From Chitinivibrionales bacterium (GTDB lineage: Bacteria > Fibrobacterota > Chitinivibrionia > Chitinivibrionales > FEN-1185), in the NCBI GenBank assembly GCA_035516255.1, contig DATJAL010000030.1, positions 1-64,000 of the forward strand: DNA of 64,000 bases, read 5' to 3'. Below are positions 1 through 6,693 of this stretch, piece by piece. A program made the position numbers and the translations under genes. Numbering within the stretch: the stretch's first letter is position 1; each line of letters opens with the position of its first letter. The notes beneath the pieces were generated by a model. That model worked only from the letters and a program-made list of their open reading frames with translations, had not been told where the DNA came from and did not search any database.

Positions 1-1
1 G

Positions 2-124
2 GATAAGTACCTCGAAAGAAGACGAAATAGGTTAACCCGAGAACGCTTTCTGAAAAATCGTCCGTCCGGTCAAATAAAAGCGGATTGGGCGGTCAAATTG
101 AGCCGGATTGACCGGTCATTTTGA
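2..124 (+). other. Possible 3' end of a gene cut by the window edge
   Basis: An open frame runs in from the window edge and stops at a TGA at 122-124, giving about 40 residues rich in Arg and Lys. Its last third is made of the 23-bp tandem repeat described separately. I do not recognise the protein. A transposase or helper-protein C-terminus is possible because repeat-rich ends are typical of some insertion sequences, but this is a guess. Confidence 0.2.
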
Positions 125-180
125 TCCGGATTCGTCGGTCATTTTGAGGCGGATTTGGCGGTCATTTTGAGGCGGATCGG
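66..180. repeat. Five tandem 23-bp repeats
   Basis: Five consecutive 23-bp units start at 66, 89, 112, 135 and 158. Each begins (c/g/t)cggtca and contains a ccggat or gcggat core; units 3 to 5 share cggtcattttga. Multiple short direct repeats like these are found at the ends of IS21-family elements, where the transposase binds. That is an inference from layout, and no transposase is visible in the window. The repeats fall inside the last visible integron cassette, which has no other recognisable gene. Confidence 0.6.
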
Positions 181-257
181 TCAGGCTATAACAATAAATA
201 AGCCTAATATTATTGTTAAATAAATTGTGATACGTTTTTTGGTCATTTTATTTCCAT

Positions 258-395
258 GGCTAACGCCGCGCTAATATGCCGGACTACGACCGCATTTTCC
301 CTCCGCAAACCACGAATCTTTTATGAAGAACCAGCCGACCGCGAGCCACAGGTGTTTGCAAATGCGGACGGTCATGATTTAGCGCGTTGTTAGGC
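258..395 (-). repeat. attC site 1 (integron cassette recombination site)
   Basis: Read on the minus strand, R'' is GCCTAAC (389-395), L'' is GCGCTAA, L' is TTAGCGC and R' is GTTAGCC (258-264). The arms between them are imperfectly self-complementary (GACCGTCCGCATTT against AAATGCGGTCG), the fold-back shape that integron integrases recognise. The site closes the cassette whose gene is at 404-1321. R'' matches that cassette's own leading GTTAGGC at 1331-1337. Confidence 0.92.
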
Positions 396-403
396 GTTCT
401 CCA

Positions 404-1321
404 TTAGTATTCCTTAAATTGTATTCTTATTATACTTTCTTTAATTGGCTTATATTTTACTTGTTTCAAAATAGGGCAAACTGCAACTGTATCATTAACA
501 AATTTAAACCTGGCTCCGCCCCCTAAAGTTAAATTGAACATTGAATTTAGATTGCAAAAAAAATGGATTTTATGATCTAATTTATTATAAATCCAATACT
601 CATAAATTTCTTTTTTGCAATCCTTTGAAATAATTGGGCTGCAAGAATAGCTAAATATGACTATTTTCCCAGATTGCCCATCATAATTAAAGTCGCTTGG
701 AAAACCAGTAGGTTTCTGAATAAAAGAAATATTGAAATTGGTATCGTTTTGAATTAAATATTTATTTGCATTTGATAATTCAATGTTAGTTGTTCTACTG
801 TCTAAAAGATTAAAAATATTTACCCATTTTTCTCTTGAATCTATTCTGTTAATTACCAATAAATTCCCATAAAAAAATGGCCCTCCACCAAAATTGTAAC
901 CAATATTCTTTTCAATAAAATCTATACTATCAATTAATTTACCACTATCGGCAGAAAACTTATGTAGCTTTGTGCCGAAATAAACGTAAAGATAACCATT
1001 CAAATATTTTAAATCAAGAGCGGATTTATTGAATTTCCATTTTATTTCTCCCTTATTATTGCATTTATATATTTCGGGTCCAAATTCGAAGTAGACTGAG
1101 TATTCACTGTCAACATCAAAATTAGTGATTTGTCTATTAAAGCAATCGTTCATTTCTGTTCTCAAGCAATTTTTACAATTACCATACTTAATTGAGAATA
1201 TTGTATCAACAGTAAATATTGCTTTATTGTTTATTAATAATTCTCTTGAGAAAGGTAAGTTACTCTCAGAGTAAAGGCTTGTAGTTAAGAATAGTAATGT
1301 AAATAATAATTTCTTATTCAT
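404..1321 (-). CDS. Cassette-borne secreted protein of unknown function
   Basis: This 305-residue protein starts with a Lys-rich n-region and a hydrophobic signal peptide (MNKKLLFTLLFLTTS). The start at 1321 is chosen because the longer frame only translates attC sequence. The body is rich in Asn, Lys, Tyr and Phe. It has short stretches such as YLYVYFGTKLHKF and SADSGKLI that resemble PQQ/WD-type beta-propeller blades, so an exported propeller protein is possible, but I do not recognise a family. It is the fourth gene of the array counted from attI. Base composition is strongly AT-rich, unlike the GC-rich core genes, as expected for a captured cassette. Confidence 0.75.
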   Translation of the reverse strand: MNKKLLFTLLFLTTSLYSESNLPFSRELLINNKAIFTVDTIFSIKYGNCKNCLRTEMNDCFNRQITNFDVDSEYSVYFEFGPEIYKCNNKGEIKWKFNKSALDLKYLNGYLYVYFGTKLHKFSADSGKLIDSIDFIEKNIGYNFGGGPFFYGNLLVINRIDSREKWVNIFNLLDSRTTNIELSNANKYLIQNDTNFNISFIQKPTGFPSDFNYDGQSGKIVIFSYSCSPIISKDCKKEIYEYWIYNKLDHKIHFFCNLNSMFNLTLGGGARFKFVNDTVAVCPILKQVKYKPIKESIIRIQFKEY

Positions 1322-1330
1322 TTTTATCTC

Positions 1331-1468
1331 GCCTAACGCCGCGCTAATTTGCCGGACTACAACCGCATTTTCAGCTTGCAAACCACCAATCTTGCTTGAA
1401 GAACCGACCGACCGCTAACCAAGGGTGTTTGCAGATGCGGACGGTCATGATTTAGCGCGTTGTTAGGC
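1331..1468 (-). repeat. attC site 2
   Basis: It has the same ~137-bp architecture as the other sites. R'' GCCTAAC (1462-1468) and R' GTTAGGC (1331-1337, minus-strand reading) flank L'' and L' boxes and long fold-back arms. It closes the cassette holding the gene at 1474-1995. Its R'' is the exact complement of the GTTAGGC that opens that cassette at 2015-2021, so the cassette is intact. Confidence 0.93.
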
Positions 1469-1473
1469 TTTAA

Positions 1474-1995
1474 TTAGTGTAAATTGCTTATTATTACAGC
1501 AGCCAATATTCCACCAAGTATTCCACCTAAAATTGAACTCGTTATTATTGTGGCATTTTTAGTATGATCCTTATTAACTCTTTCTTTCAATTCTATGCTA
1601 TCTACCGAATTTGATTTTAATTCCTTCTTAAATTCTGAACTATCTTGGAAATTGCTTTTTATTAATAATGCAGTTGCTCGATAACAAGAACTTAAGAAAT
1701 CCGGCCTTCTTTCTTCGATAATATTTACCACGTCTGCACCACAATTGCACGCTTCCTTTCTAAATATTTCAATTGCATCATCTTCACCGCATGCAAAAGA
1801 AAAACCGCTGTCGCCGACCTTAACTCTACCAATAATTTTCACTGAAGTTGAATCGATACGCACATTTTTAACTACATTAACATTACAATTTGAATTCTTT
1901 TTATTATTATCGTATTTATATCCATTTCTTATAACAATATGCGTACATCCAATGCCAAGCAATAGAATTGCAAATGAAATTAAAACGTATTTCAT
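1474..1995 (-). CDS. Cassette-borne lipoprotein with C-terminal membrane segment
   Basis: This 173-residue protein has a lipoprotein signal (MKYVLISFAILLLGIGC, lipobox LGIGC, Cys17). A Cys-containing middle part (FACGEDDAIEIFRKEACNCGAD) follows, then a charged linker and a C-terminal hydrophobic Gly-rich helix (GGILGGILAAVIISN). The middle section recalls small secreted proteins with an 'ADVV' strand, but I cannot assign a family. A lipidated N-terminus combined with a C-terminal glycine-zipper helix suggests an envelope protein. It is the third cassette gene from attI, is AT-rich and sits 20 bases from its attC. Confidence 0.8.
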   Translation of the reverse strand: MKYVLISFAILLLGIGCTHIVIRNGYKYDNNKKNSNCNVNVVKNVRIDSTSVKIIGRVKVGDSGFSFACGEDDAIEIFRKEACNCGADVVNIIEERRPDFLSSCYRATALLIKSNFQDSSEFKKELKSNSVDSIELKERVNKDHTKNATIITSSILGGILGGILAAVIISNLH

Positions 1996-2014
1996 TTATT
2001 TCTCCTTTTTATGA

Positions 2015-2152
2015 GCCTAACGCCGCGCTAATATGCCGGACTACGACCGCATTTTCTCTCCGCACGCCACCAATCTTGCTTGGATAGGCGAGGGCTGGCA
2101 CGCCAAGAGTGTTTGCAAATGCGGACGGTCATGATTTAGCGCGTTGTTAGGA
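2015..2152 (-). repeat. attC site 3
   Basis: R'' TCCTAAC (2146-2152) and R' GTTAGGC (2015-2021) are read on the minus strand. The internal L boxes and arms are nearly identical to sites 1, 2 and 4. R'' complements the GTTAGGA that opens this cassette at 2597-2603, which shows the cassette (gene 2162-2581) is complete. Confidence 0.93.
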
Positions 2153-2161
2153 GTTCTTTCT

Positions 2162-2581
2162 TCATTTCGTAAATACAAAAGGGTATGTTACTTCTGTGAC
2201 ATCATCCCGTTTCTCTATTTGGTCAAAATTTATTGAATTTATTATTACCAATATTTTGGAATCAAACCCGGGGCTATTTGAATTGGATTCAGTAATCTTA
2301 CTTGATGTAACAACTCCCAAATAGTTTATCTTGAAGAATACAACAACCTTCATATAATCCGGATATTTGTCCTTAAATTCCTCATTATATAATTGCCTTA
2401 CTCTTCCAATATTTCCCATTATCCCTTTCATAAGATTCTCTCGGCTTCTACCACCAGTTAACGCTCCGCCTTTTACAAATCCAGGCTTAGCCTGTTCTGA
2501 ATTGGTTGAATTCTGATGGATAGTTTTGTTTGTGCAGCCAAGGCAAAGAGGTAAGAGCACGAGAATTAATATGGATTTCAT
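2162..2581 (-). CDS. Cassette lipoprotein with AgmX/PglI (TonB-C-like) domain
   Basis: This is a 139-residue lipoprotein with signal MKSILILVLLPLCLGC and Cys16 as the lipidation site. The start at 2581 is chosen because upstream codons lie inside attC. After a short linker, the C-terminal ~100 residues follow the AgmX/PglI C-terminal domain pattern: GGRSRENLM, RVRQLYNEEF, a strand pair VVVFFKINYLGVVTSSKI, ES, and the ending DVTEVTYPFVF. That domain is common in Fibrobacterota and myxobacterial envelope proteins and resembles the TonB C-terminal fold. In those proteins it is usually attached to a membrane anchor or FHA domain, so a lipidated free-standing version on a mobile cassette is unusual. 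Confidence 0.82.
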   Translation of the reverse strand: MKSILILVLLPLCLGCTNKTIHQNSTNSEQAKPGFVKGGALTGGRSRENLMKGIMGNIGRVRQLYNEEFKDKYPDYMKVVVFFKINYLGVVTSSKITESNSNSPGFDSKILVIINSINFDQIEKRDDVTEVTYPFVFTK

Positions 2582-2596
2582 TGTTTTCAATTTTAC

Positions 2597-2734
2597 TCCT
2601 AACGCCGCGCTAATATGCCGGACTACGACCGCATTTTCTCTCCGCACGCCACAAATCTTGTATGAGCAACCGACCGACCGCGAACAAAGGGTGTTTGCAA
2701 ATGCGGACGGTCATGATTTAGCGCGTTGTTAGCC
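2597..2734 (-). repeat. attC site 4 (first attC after attI)
   Basis: R'' GGCTAAC (2728-2734) and R' GTTAGGA (2597-2603), minus-strand reading, carry the same L'' GCGCTAA and L' TTAGCGC boxes and fold-back arms. R'' complements the GTTAGCC at the proposed attI junction (3279-3285), so the cassette carrying 2729-3259 is complete. The stop codon of that gene lies inside the attC. Confidence 0.93.
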
Positions 2735-3259
2735 GGATTTCTTTTGTATTTTTGGTAATATAAAATTGTAATCTAGAAATGAAGAATCCTTTAAACAAAA
2801 TGAATATAGCCTCAAGGAATCTTCATCGTTGAAAATGGCCTCGATTTTGCAATTGTTTCTATTATAGGCTTCGGAGTGCCATGGAAGACAAGGGATCCTT
2901 AATGTAAAACAATTATTAATAACAAAACGGCCTCCACCTCCAATGCAAAGAAAATCCATACGATCTTTCTTAGAGTAAGCCTTCTCGACATTTACCTCTT
3001 TTATTGATTCAACAAAAATCTGTGGTAATATCCTTATTGTGTCATATTCATAAACATACTTACGAGCTCCTGGTTCACTTTGGGCAGATTCTTTTTCTTT
3101 TGATACAACCAATAATTTTACTGAATCAATCTTCATTGATATAAGATGTTTGTAGGATATTCCCTTATATTTGTTTGGACTGCAATTAAAGAGTACCAAT
3201 GCAAATGAGATGAATATTGCAGTAAAACAATTGTTGTTTAATGCCAGCTTTGTTATCAT
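2729..3259 (-). CDS. First-position cassette lipoprotein, unknown function
   Basis: This 176-residue protein has a signal peptide ending in a lipobox-like LVLFNC (Cys26). The mature part has a charged segment, a GGGGRFVINN motif and four or five Cys residues (FLCIGG, NNCFTLRIPCLPW, NNCKIEA, YSFCLKD). I recognise no family. It is the cassette nearest the integrase, so it should be the best expressed from any Pc promoter in the attI region. The start at 3259 lies 20 bases from the attI junction. Its 3' end overlaps the attC by six bases, a compact arrangement typical of cassettes. Confidence 0.78.
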   Translation of the reverse strand: MITKLALNNNCFTAIFISFALVLFNCSPNKYKGISYKHLISMKIDSVKLLVVSKEKESAQSEPGARKYVYEYDTIRILPQIFVESIKEVNVEKAYSKKDRMDFLCIGGGGRFVINNCFTLRIPCLPWHSEAYNRNNCKIEAIFNDEDSLRLYSFCLKDSSFLDYNFILPKIQKKSG

Positions 3260-3278
3260 TATTATTTCTTTTGATATT

Positions 3279-3345
3279 GGCTAACAGATATTAGTCTTTA
3301 AACGACATAAATAATTAAGTCGACAGACGACATAACAATAATTAT
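3279..3345 (-). promoter_or_regulatory. Putative attI region
   Basis: Between the first cassette and intI lies a core site reading GTTAGCC on the minus strand (3279-3285), the boundary expected for attI. Two direct copies of cgacataa (3303-3310 and 3328-3335), 25 bp apart, could be integrase-binding direct repeats like those of attI1. The segment is AT-rich and could hold the cassette promoter Pc, but I could not pick a convincing -35/-10 pair. Confidence 0.55.
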
Positions 3346-3383
3346 TTTAACCGGTAAACCATCCACCTCCCAAGGATACACTT

Positions 3384-4682
3384 ATGACCCTTCATCAGTC
3401 AAGTTTGCTCTTGACAGACTATACCGCCACTTTGCAAAAACTACGTGTTCCTGATAATAAAAGCAAGTTCTACGTCTTATGGGTCAAGCGGTTTGGGCGG
3501 TTTCTCAATGGTGTTTCATTTGAGCAGGCATCTCCCGGGATGGTGGAAGCCTTTCTGGATGACCTCGCCACCGATCCGAAAATCGAGGAATGGCAGGTTG
3601 ACCAGGCGCGTGAGGCGGTGATGATCCTTTTTTCCGATCTTCTCAAAATGAACCTGCATTACTCGGGGTTCCGGAAAAATGAGGGGTTCAAGGATTCACT
3701 CGCCCCTGGAGATCGTCTCGAAACGCTCCACGGCCGCCTGCTCGGGAAGGTCGTTTCGGAAATCCGGGTCCGCCATTATTCCCTCCGTACCGAGGAAGCG
3801 TACCTGGCCTGGATACGGCGGTTCATCACCTTTCACGATTTGCGGGACCCGCAGGACCTCGGCCCTCGCGACATCGGGAAATACCTGGATTTTCTCGCGG
3901 GCAAGCGCAATGTTTCGGCGGCAACGCAGAACCTTGCGCTTAATTCGCTCGTGTTCCTGTACAAACAGGTTCTCGGAAAAGATCCCGGCGAATTCGGCGA
4001 TTTCACGAGGGCGAAAACGGGTTCTCATGTTCCCACCGTGCTTTCCAGGGACGAAATCGAGCGGTTGCTTGGAAACCTTGACGGCGCGTATCGGACCATG
4101 GCGGGGATTCTCTGGGGGGCGGGCCTCCGCGTGATGGAATGCGTGCGGCTCAGGATACAGGACATCGATTTTGACCTGCGCAGGATCGTCGTGCGGGATG
4201 GCAAGGGCGCAAAAGACAGGATCACCATGCTTCCCGCGCGGTTCGTCGCGCCTATCAAGGAGCAGATCGGTGTGTCCAGAAAGCTGTTTGACGACGATAG
4301 GGCCCACAAGGTCCGAGGCGTGTATCTCTGGCCCGCCATCGAGCGGAAGTTTCCCAACGCCGGCAGGGAATGGATTTGGCAGTATGTTTTTCCGTCGGAA
4401 AGGCTTTCGGTCGACCCGCGCACCAGGAGCGTGCGGCGGCACCACCTTGATCCCAACGTGCTCCAGCGCCGCATCAAACGCGCCGCGCTTGATGCGGGCA
4501 TCGCCAAGCGCGTGAGCTGCCACACGCTGCGCCACACCTTCGCCACCCAGCTTCTGCAGGCGGGCGCAGACATCCGCACGGTGCAGGAGTTGCTGGGCCA
4601 TTCCGATGTGTCAACAACGATGATCTATACGCACGTGCTCAACCGGCCCGGCTTGGCGGCGGCCAGCCCGGCGGACGCCTGA
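3384..4682 (+). CDS. intI: Integron integrase (tyrosine recombinase)
   Basis: This 432-residue tyrosine recombinase inserts and excises cassettes at attI/attC. An SAM-like core-binding domain spans about residues 112-205 (HYSLRTEEAYLAWIRRF). The catalytic domain has Arg249 (GAGLRV), His380 and Arg383 (HTLRHTF), His406 (LLGHSD) and nucleophile Tyr415 (MIYTHV). The segment around 312-345 (VYLWPAIERKFP, EWIWQYVFPS) is the extra patch that separates IntI from XerC/D. An additional ~100-residue N-terminal region makes it longer than class 1 IntI (337 residues). An AAGGA ribosome site precedes the ATG. The gene is GC-rich like the core genome, unlike its AT-rich cassettes, and diverges from the main array. 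Confidence 0.96.
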   Translation: MTLHQSSLLLTDYTATLQKLRVPDNKSKFYVLWVKRFGRFLNGVSFEQASPGMVEAFLDDLATDPKIEEWQVDQAREAVMILFSDLLKMNLHYSGFRKNEGFKDSLAPGDRLETLHGRLLGKVVSEIRVRHYSLRTEEAYLAWIRRFITFHDLRDPQDLGPRDIGKYLDFLAGKRNVSAATQNLALNSLVFLYKQVLGKDPGEFGDFTRAKTGSHVPTVLSRDEIERLLGNLDGAYRTMAGILWGAGLRVMECVRLRIQDIDFDLRRIVVRDGKGAKDRITMLPARFVAPIKEQIGVSRKLFDDDRAHKVRGVYLWPAIERKFPNAGREWIWQYVFPSERLSVDPRTRSVRRHHLDPNVLQRRIKRAALDAGIAKRVSCHTLRHTFATQLLQAGADIRTVQELLGHSDVSTTMIYTHVLNRPGLAAASPADA

Positions 4683-4710
4683 GGCTGGAATCCCCCCGCG
4701 GACCGTTGCG

Positions 4711-4753
4711 TTTACAAATGCGGACGGTCATGATTTAGCGCGTTGTTATGTGG
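4711..4753 (-). repeat. Half attC site, cut off at the 3' side of intI
   Basis: Only the R''-L'' half of an attC is present: acaaatgcggacggtcatg, then ttagcgcgttgttatgtg. It matches the right ends of sites 1-4, but the L'-R' half is missing and the sequence runs straight into the 28 bases after the intI stop codon. Its R'' (CACATAAC on the minus strand) complements the GTTATGTG opening the PrsW cassette at 5849. It is therefore the genuine attC of that cassette, truncated. Confidence 0.88.
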
Positions 4754-4756
4754 AAA

Positions 4757-5839
4757 TTAGATTTTAATTAAATTGTCTTGACTTATTCCTAAAAAGTATT
4801 TTGCAAGAATCGATTTTTCGAATTTCTCTTTGTCATTTGTCTTTATTTTATTAATTTCGCTATCCATTTCGTCTACATTTATGTACCCGATTTTTCTATA
4901 ATCGTCTATATAATTTCCAGAAAACAGTGAATAAAGATTGCCATTTTCATTTAATTTATAATTTTTTGTTATTGCATCATAATTTCCTGAGAAATAATGA
5001 AAGAGCCAAAATATTGAATCTCTTGTTGCAATTATCTTTCCACAATTAGCACATTTAAACAATTTAGCTTTCCCAATTTTATAGTAATTCTTCTTATCAT
5101 TATTGCCGCAATTAATACAAATTGCTTTTTTACTCCCATTTGGAGTTTTCAAATTATTAACATATGATTGAAATGAGACTTTTCTATTTAATGCAGTTAA
5201 ATATGAAAAGCAGAAGAATATTTCTTTCCAATAATATCTGTACAATACAAATAAAACAATCCATCCCAAACCAATAAGTATTAAAAAATCAAAGGTTCCA
5301 TGAAGAATAGAAGCGAAAACGAAAGCTCCAAATATTGTATTTATTTTATACCCCAAATTATTATATAGATATATAGCCAAACCCATAACTGCCGAAAATG
5401 CAATATGCATTGGTGTTGATATTCCTAATCTAATAAACAAAAGAGGTAAATTCCCTTGCTCTTTCGTTGCATACATTATGTTTTCTATTAATGAAAACCC
5501 TAATGTCAAGCATGATATATAAATAATATAATCAATTGGTTCATCTAAATCTTTTGATAAAAATGGAAGCAAAACAACAAATGTGATAAGTTTAGCAAAT
5601 TCTTCAACCGGTCCTATTTTAAAATATGCATCCAAGAAATTATTTTGAAAATTATACCCAATATTTTTAAATAATATATAAAGTCCAATAGATATTAGTA
5701 CGGATATTATTCCACCAATTACCGTAACAAATGACATTTTAACAATTGGTTCTTTTTCAAATATATCGTGATCTCTAATGTAATTAATTGAAAAAGCACC
5801 CAAAATAAACGAAATTACAACTGCGATATATTTTATCAT
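4757..5839 (-). CDS. Cassette-borne PrsW-family intramembrane protease
   Basis: This 360-residue membrane protein resembles PrsW glutamic-type intramembrane proteases. Conserved family positions are visible: PVEEFAK (the EExxK-like motif), FSLIENIMYA, HIAFSAVMG and HGTFDF, each in a hydrophobic helix. About seven or eight helices cover residues 1-210. The C-terminal part carries a CxxC...CxxC zinc-ribbon-like segment (ICINCGNNDKK, FKCANCGKII). PrsW in Bacillus cleaves an anti-sigma factor; the substrate here is unknown. The start at 5839 is set by a GGAG site and by the attC just upstream. The gene is AT-rich, and its cassette lies on the far side of intI from the main array. Confidence 0.85.
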   Translation of the reverse strand: MIKYIAVVISFILGAFSINYIRDHDIFEKEPIVKMSFVTVIGGIISVLISIGLYILFKNIGYNFQNNFLDAYFKIGPVEEFAKLITFVVLLPFLSKDLDEPIDYIIYISCLTLGFSLIENIMYATKEQGNLPLLFIRLGISTPMHIAFSAVMGLAIYLYNNLGYKINTIFGAFVFASILHGTFDFLILIGLGWIVLFVLYRYYWKEIFFCFSYLTALNRKVSFQSYVNNLKTPNGSKKAICINCGNNDKKNYYKIGKAKLFKCANCGKIIATRDSIFWLFHYFSGNYDAITKNYKLNENGNLYSLFSGNYIDDYRKIGYINVDEMDSEINKIKTNDKEKFEKSILAKYFLGISQDNLIKI

Positions 5840-5848
5840 TATTTCTCC

Positions 5849-5985
5849 ACATAACGCCGCGCTAATATGCCGGACTACGACCGCATTTTCAGCTTGCAAA
5901 CCACCAATTTTGCTATGAGAACCAGCCGCCCGCACGCAAAAGCTGATCGCACCCGCGGACGGTCATCAGCGAGCGCGTTGTCAGC
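5849..5985 (-). repeat. attC site 5, with a degenerate outer end
   Basis: The left half matches the other attC sites: R' GTTATGT on the minus strand, L' TTAGCGC and the arm that pairs with gcggacggtcat. The right half has drifted: caccc replaces the usual tttgcaaat, the L'' box is gone (cagcgagcgc), and the end reads gttgtcagc. It probably belongs to the cassette with the lipoprotein gene 6027-6485 and may fold poorly. Confidence 0.8.
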
Positions 5986-6026
5986 AGCTCTTTCATTGCT
6001 TTTTAGTGTTGTGGCTATGGATTTAC

Positions 6027-6485
6027 TTAATTTGCTTTAAATTTTCCCCAATTGCTTGGAGGTATCGGACCAAAATAGGGAAGATATTTGTCTATCAATC
6101 TATATCCAATACTGTCGGCTAAGGCCATTAATAGTGTGTCTTTACTAAACGATTTTACCCAATTTTTATAAATTTGACCATTTAATGAAAGGGTATCTGA
6201 TTTCCATAGGTATGAGCTTGCGTATCGTTGCCAAGAAGAATCTGCGAAAATGAGGTATGCTATTAATGAATCTGTTCTAATTGTTATTATTGACTGAATT
6301 AATGTGTTGGAAAATACGGTGTCAGTTTCATAGGAAGAATAGATTGCCGAATACCCGTACCAATACCAGTTTCCAATTAGATTTTCAGTGTCGATGCTTG
6401 AGATGGGATTTGAATTGTTTCTTGTACATCGTGCAAAGAATAAAATACCCATGAGACAAATTATGCACAAGAGCGACCTATTCAT
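6027..6485 (-). CDS. Probable cassette lipoprotein, unknown function
   Basis: This 152-residue protein has a signal peptide ending LFFARC (Cys20). The mature part, ENLIGNWYWYGYSAIYSS..., resembles lipocalin-like 'GxW' secreted domains, which begin with a Gly-x-Trp strand. It is AT-rich and oriented like the other cassette genes, and attC site 5 lies just downstream. Upstream, cgctgac (6504-6510) shares GTCAGC with the R'' end of site 5 but lacks a clean GTT core. The outer boundary of this cassette therefore appears eroded. An ATG preceded by AAGGAG-like sequence supports the start at 6485. Confidence 0.72.
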   Translation of the reverse strand: MNRSLLCIICLMGILFFARCTRNNSNPISSIDTENLIGNWYWYGYSAIYSSYETDTVFSNTLIQSIITIRTDSLIAYLIFADSSWQRYASSYLWKSDTLSLNGQIYKNWVKSFSKDTLLMALADSIGYRLIDKYLPYFGPIPPSNWGKFKAN

Positions 6486-6693
6486 CCTTTTCTCCTTTTT
6501 TACCGCTGACGGGTGTCAGTTTACAAACTCCATGATGTCAAATCATCATCGTTACTTTTACCGCTTTTCCGCATATTCAACTTTGAATATAATAATCCCG
6601 TCATCCAATCACAAATCAAGCCCTATTTCTTATAAAAATCCGTAAAAATTATATATTTTGTGCAGTCAGGCGGTCTTATACGGAAACGGCGTT

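Noticed and set aside
66-180. CRISPR array
   Set aside because: Units are contiguous 23-mers without spacers and there are no cas genes.
3696-4601. Minus-strand frames opposite intI
   Set aside because: They are shadows of the integrase gene with no ribosome site or family similarity.
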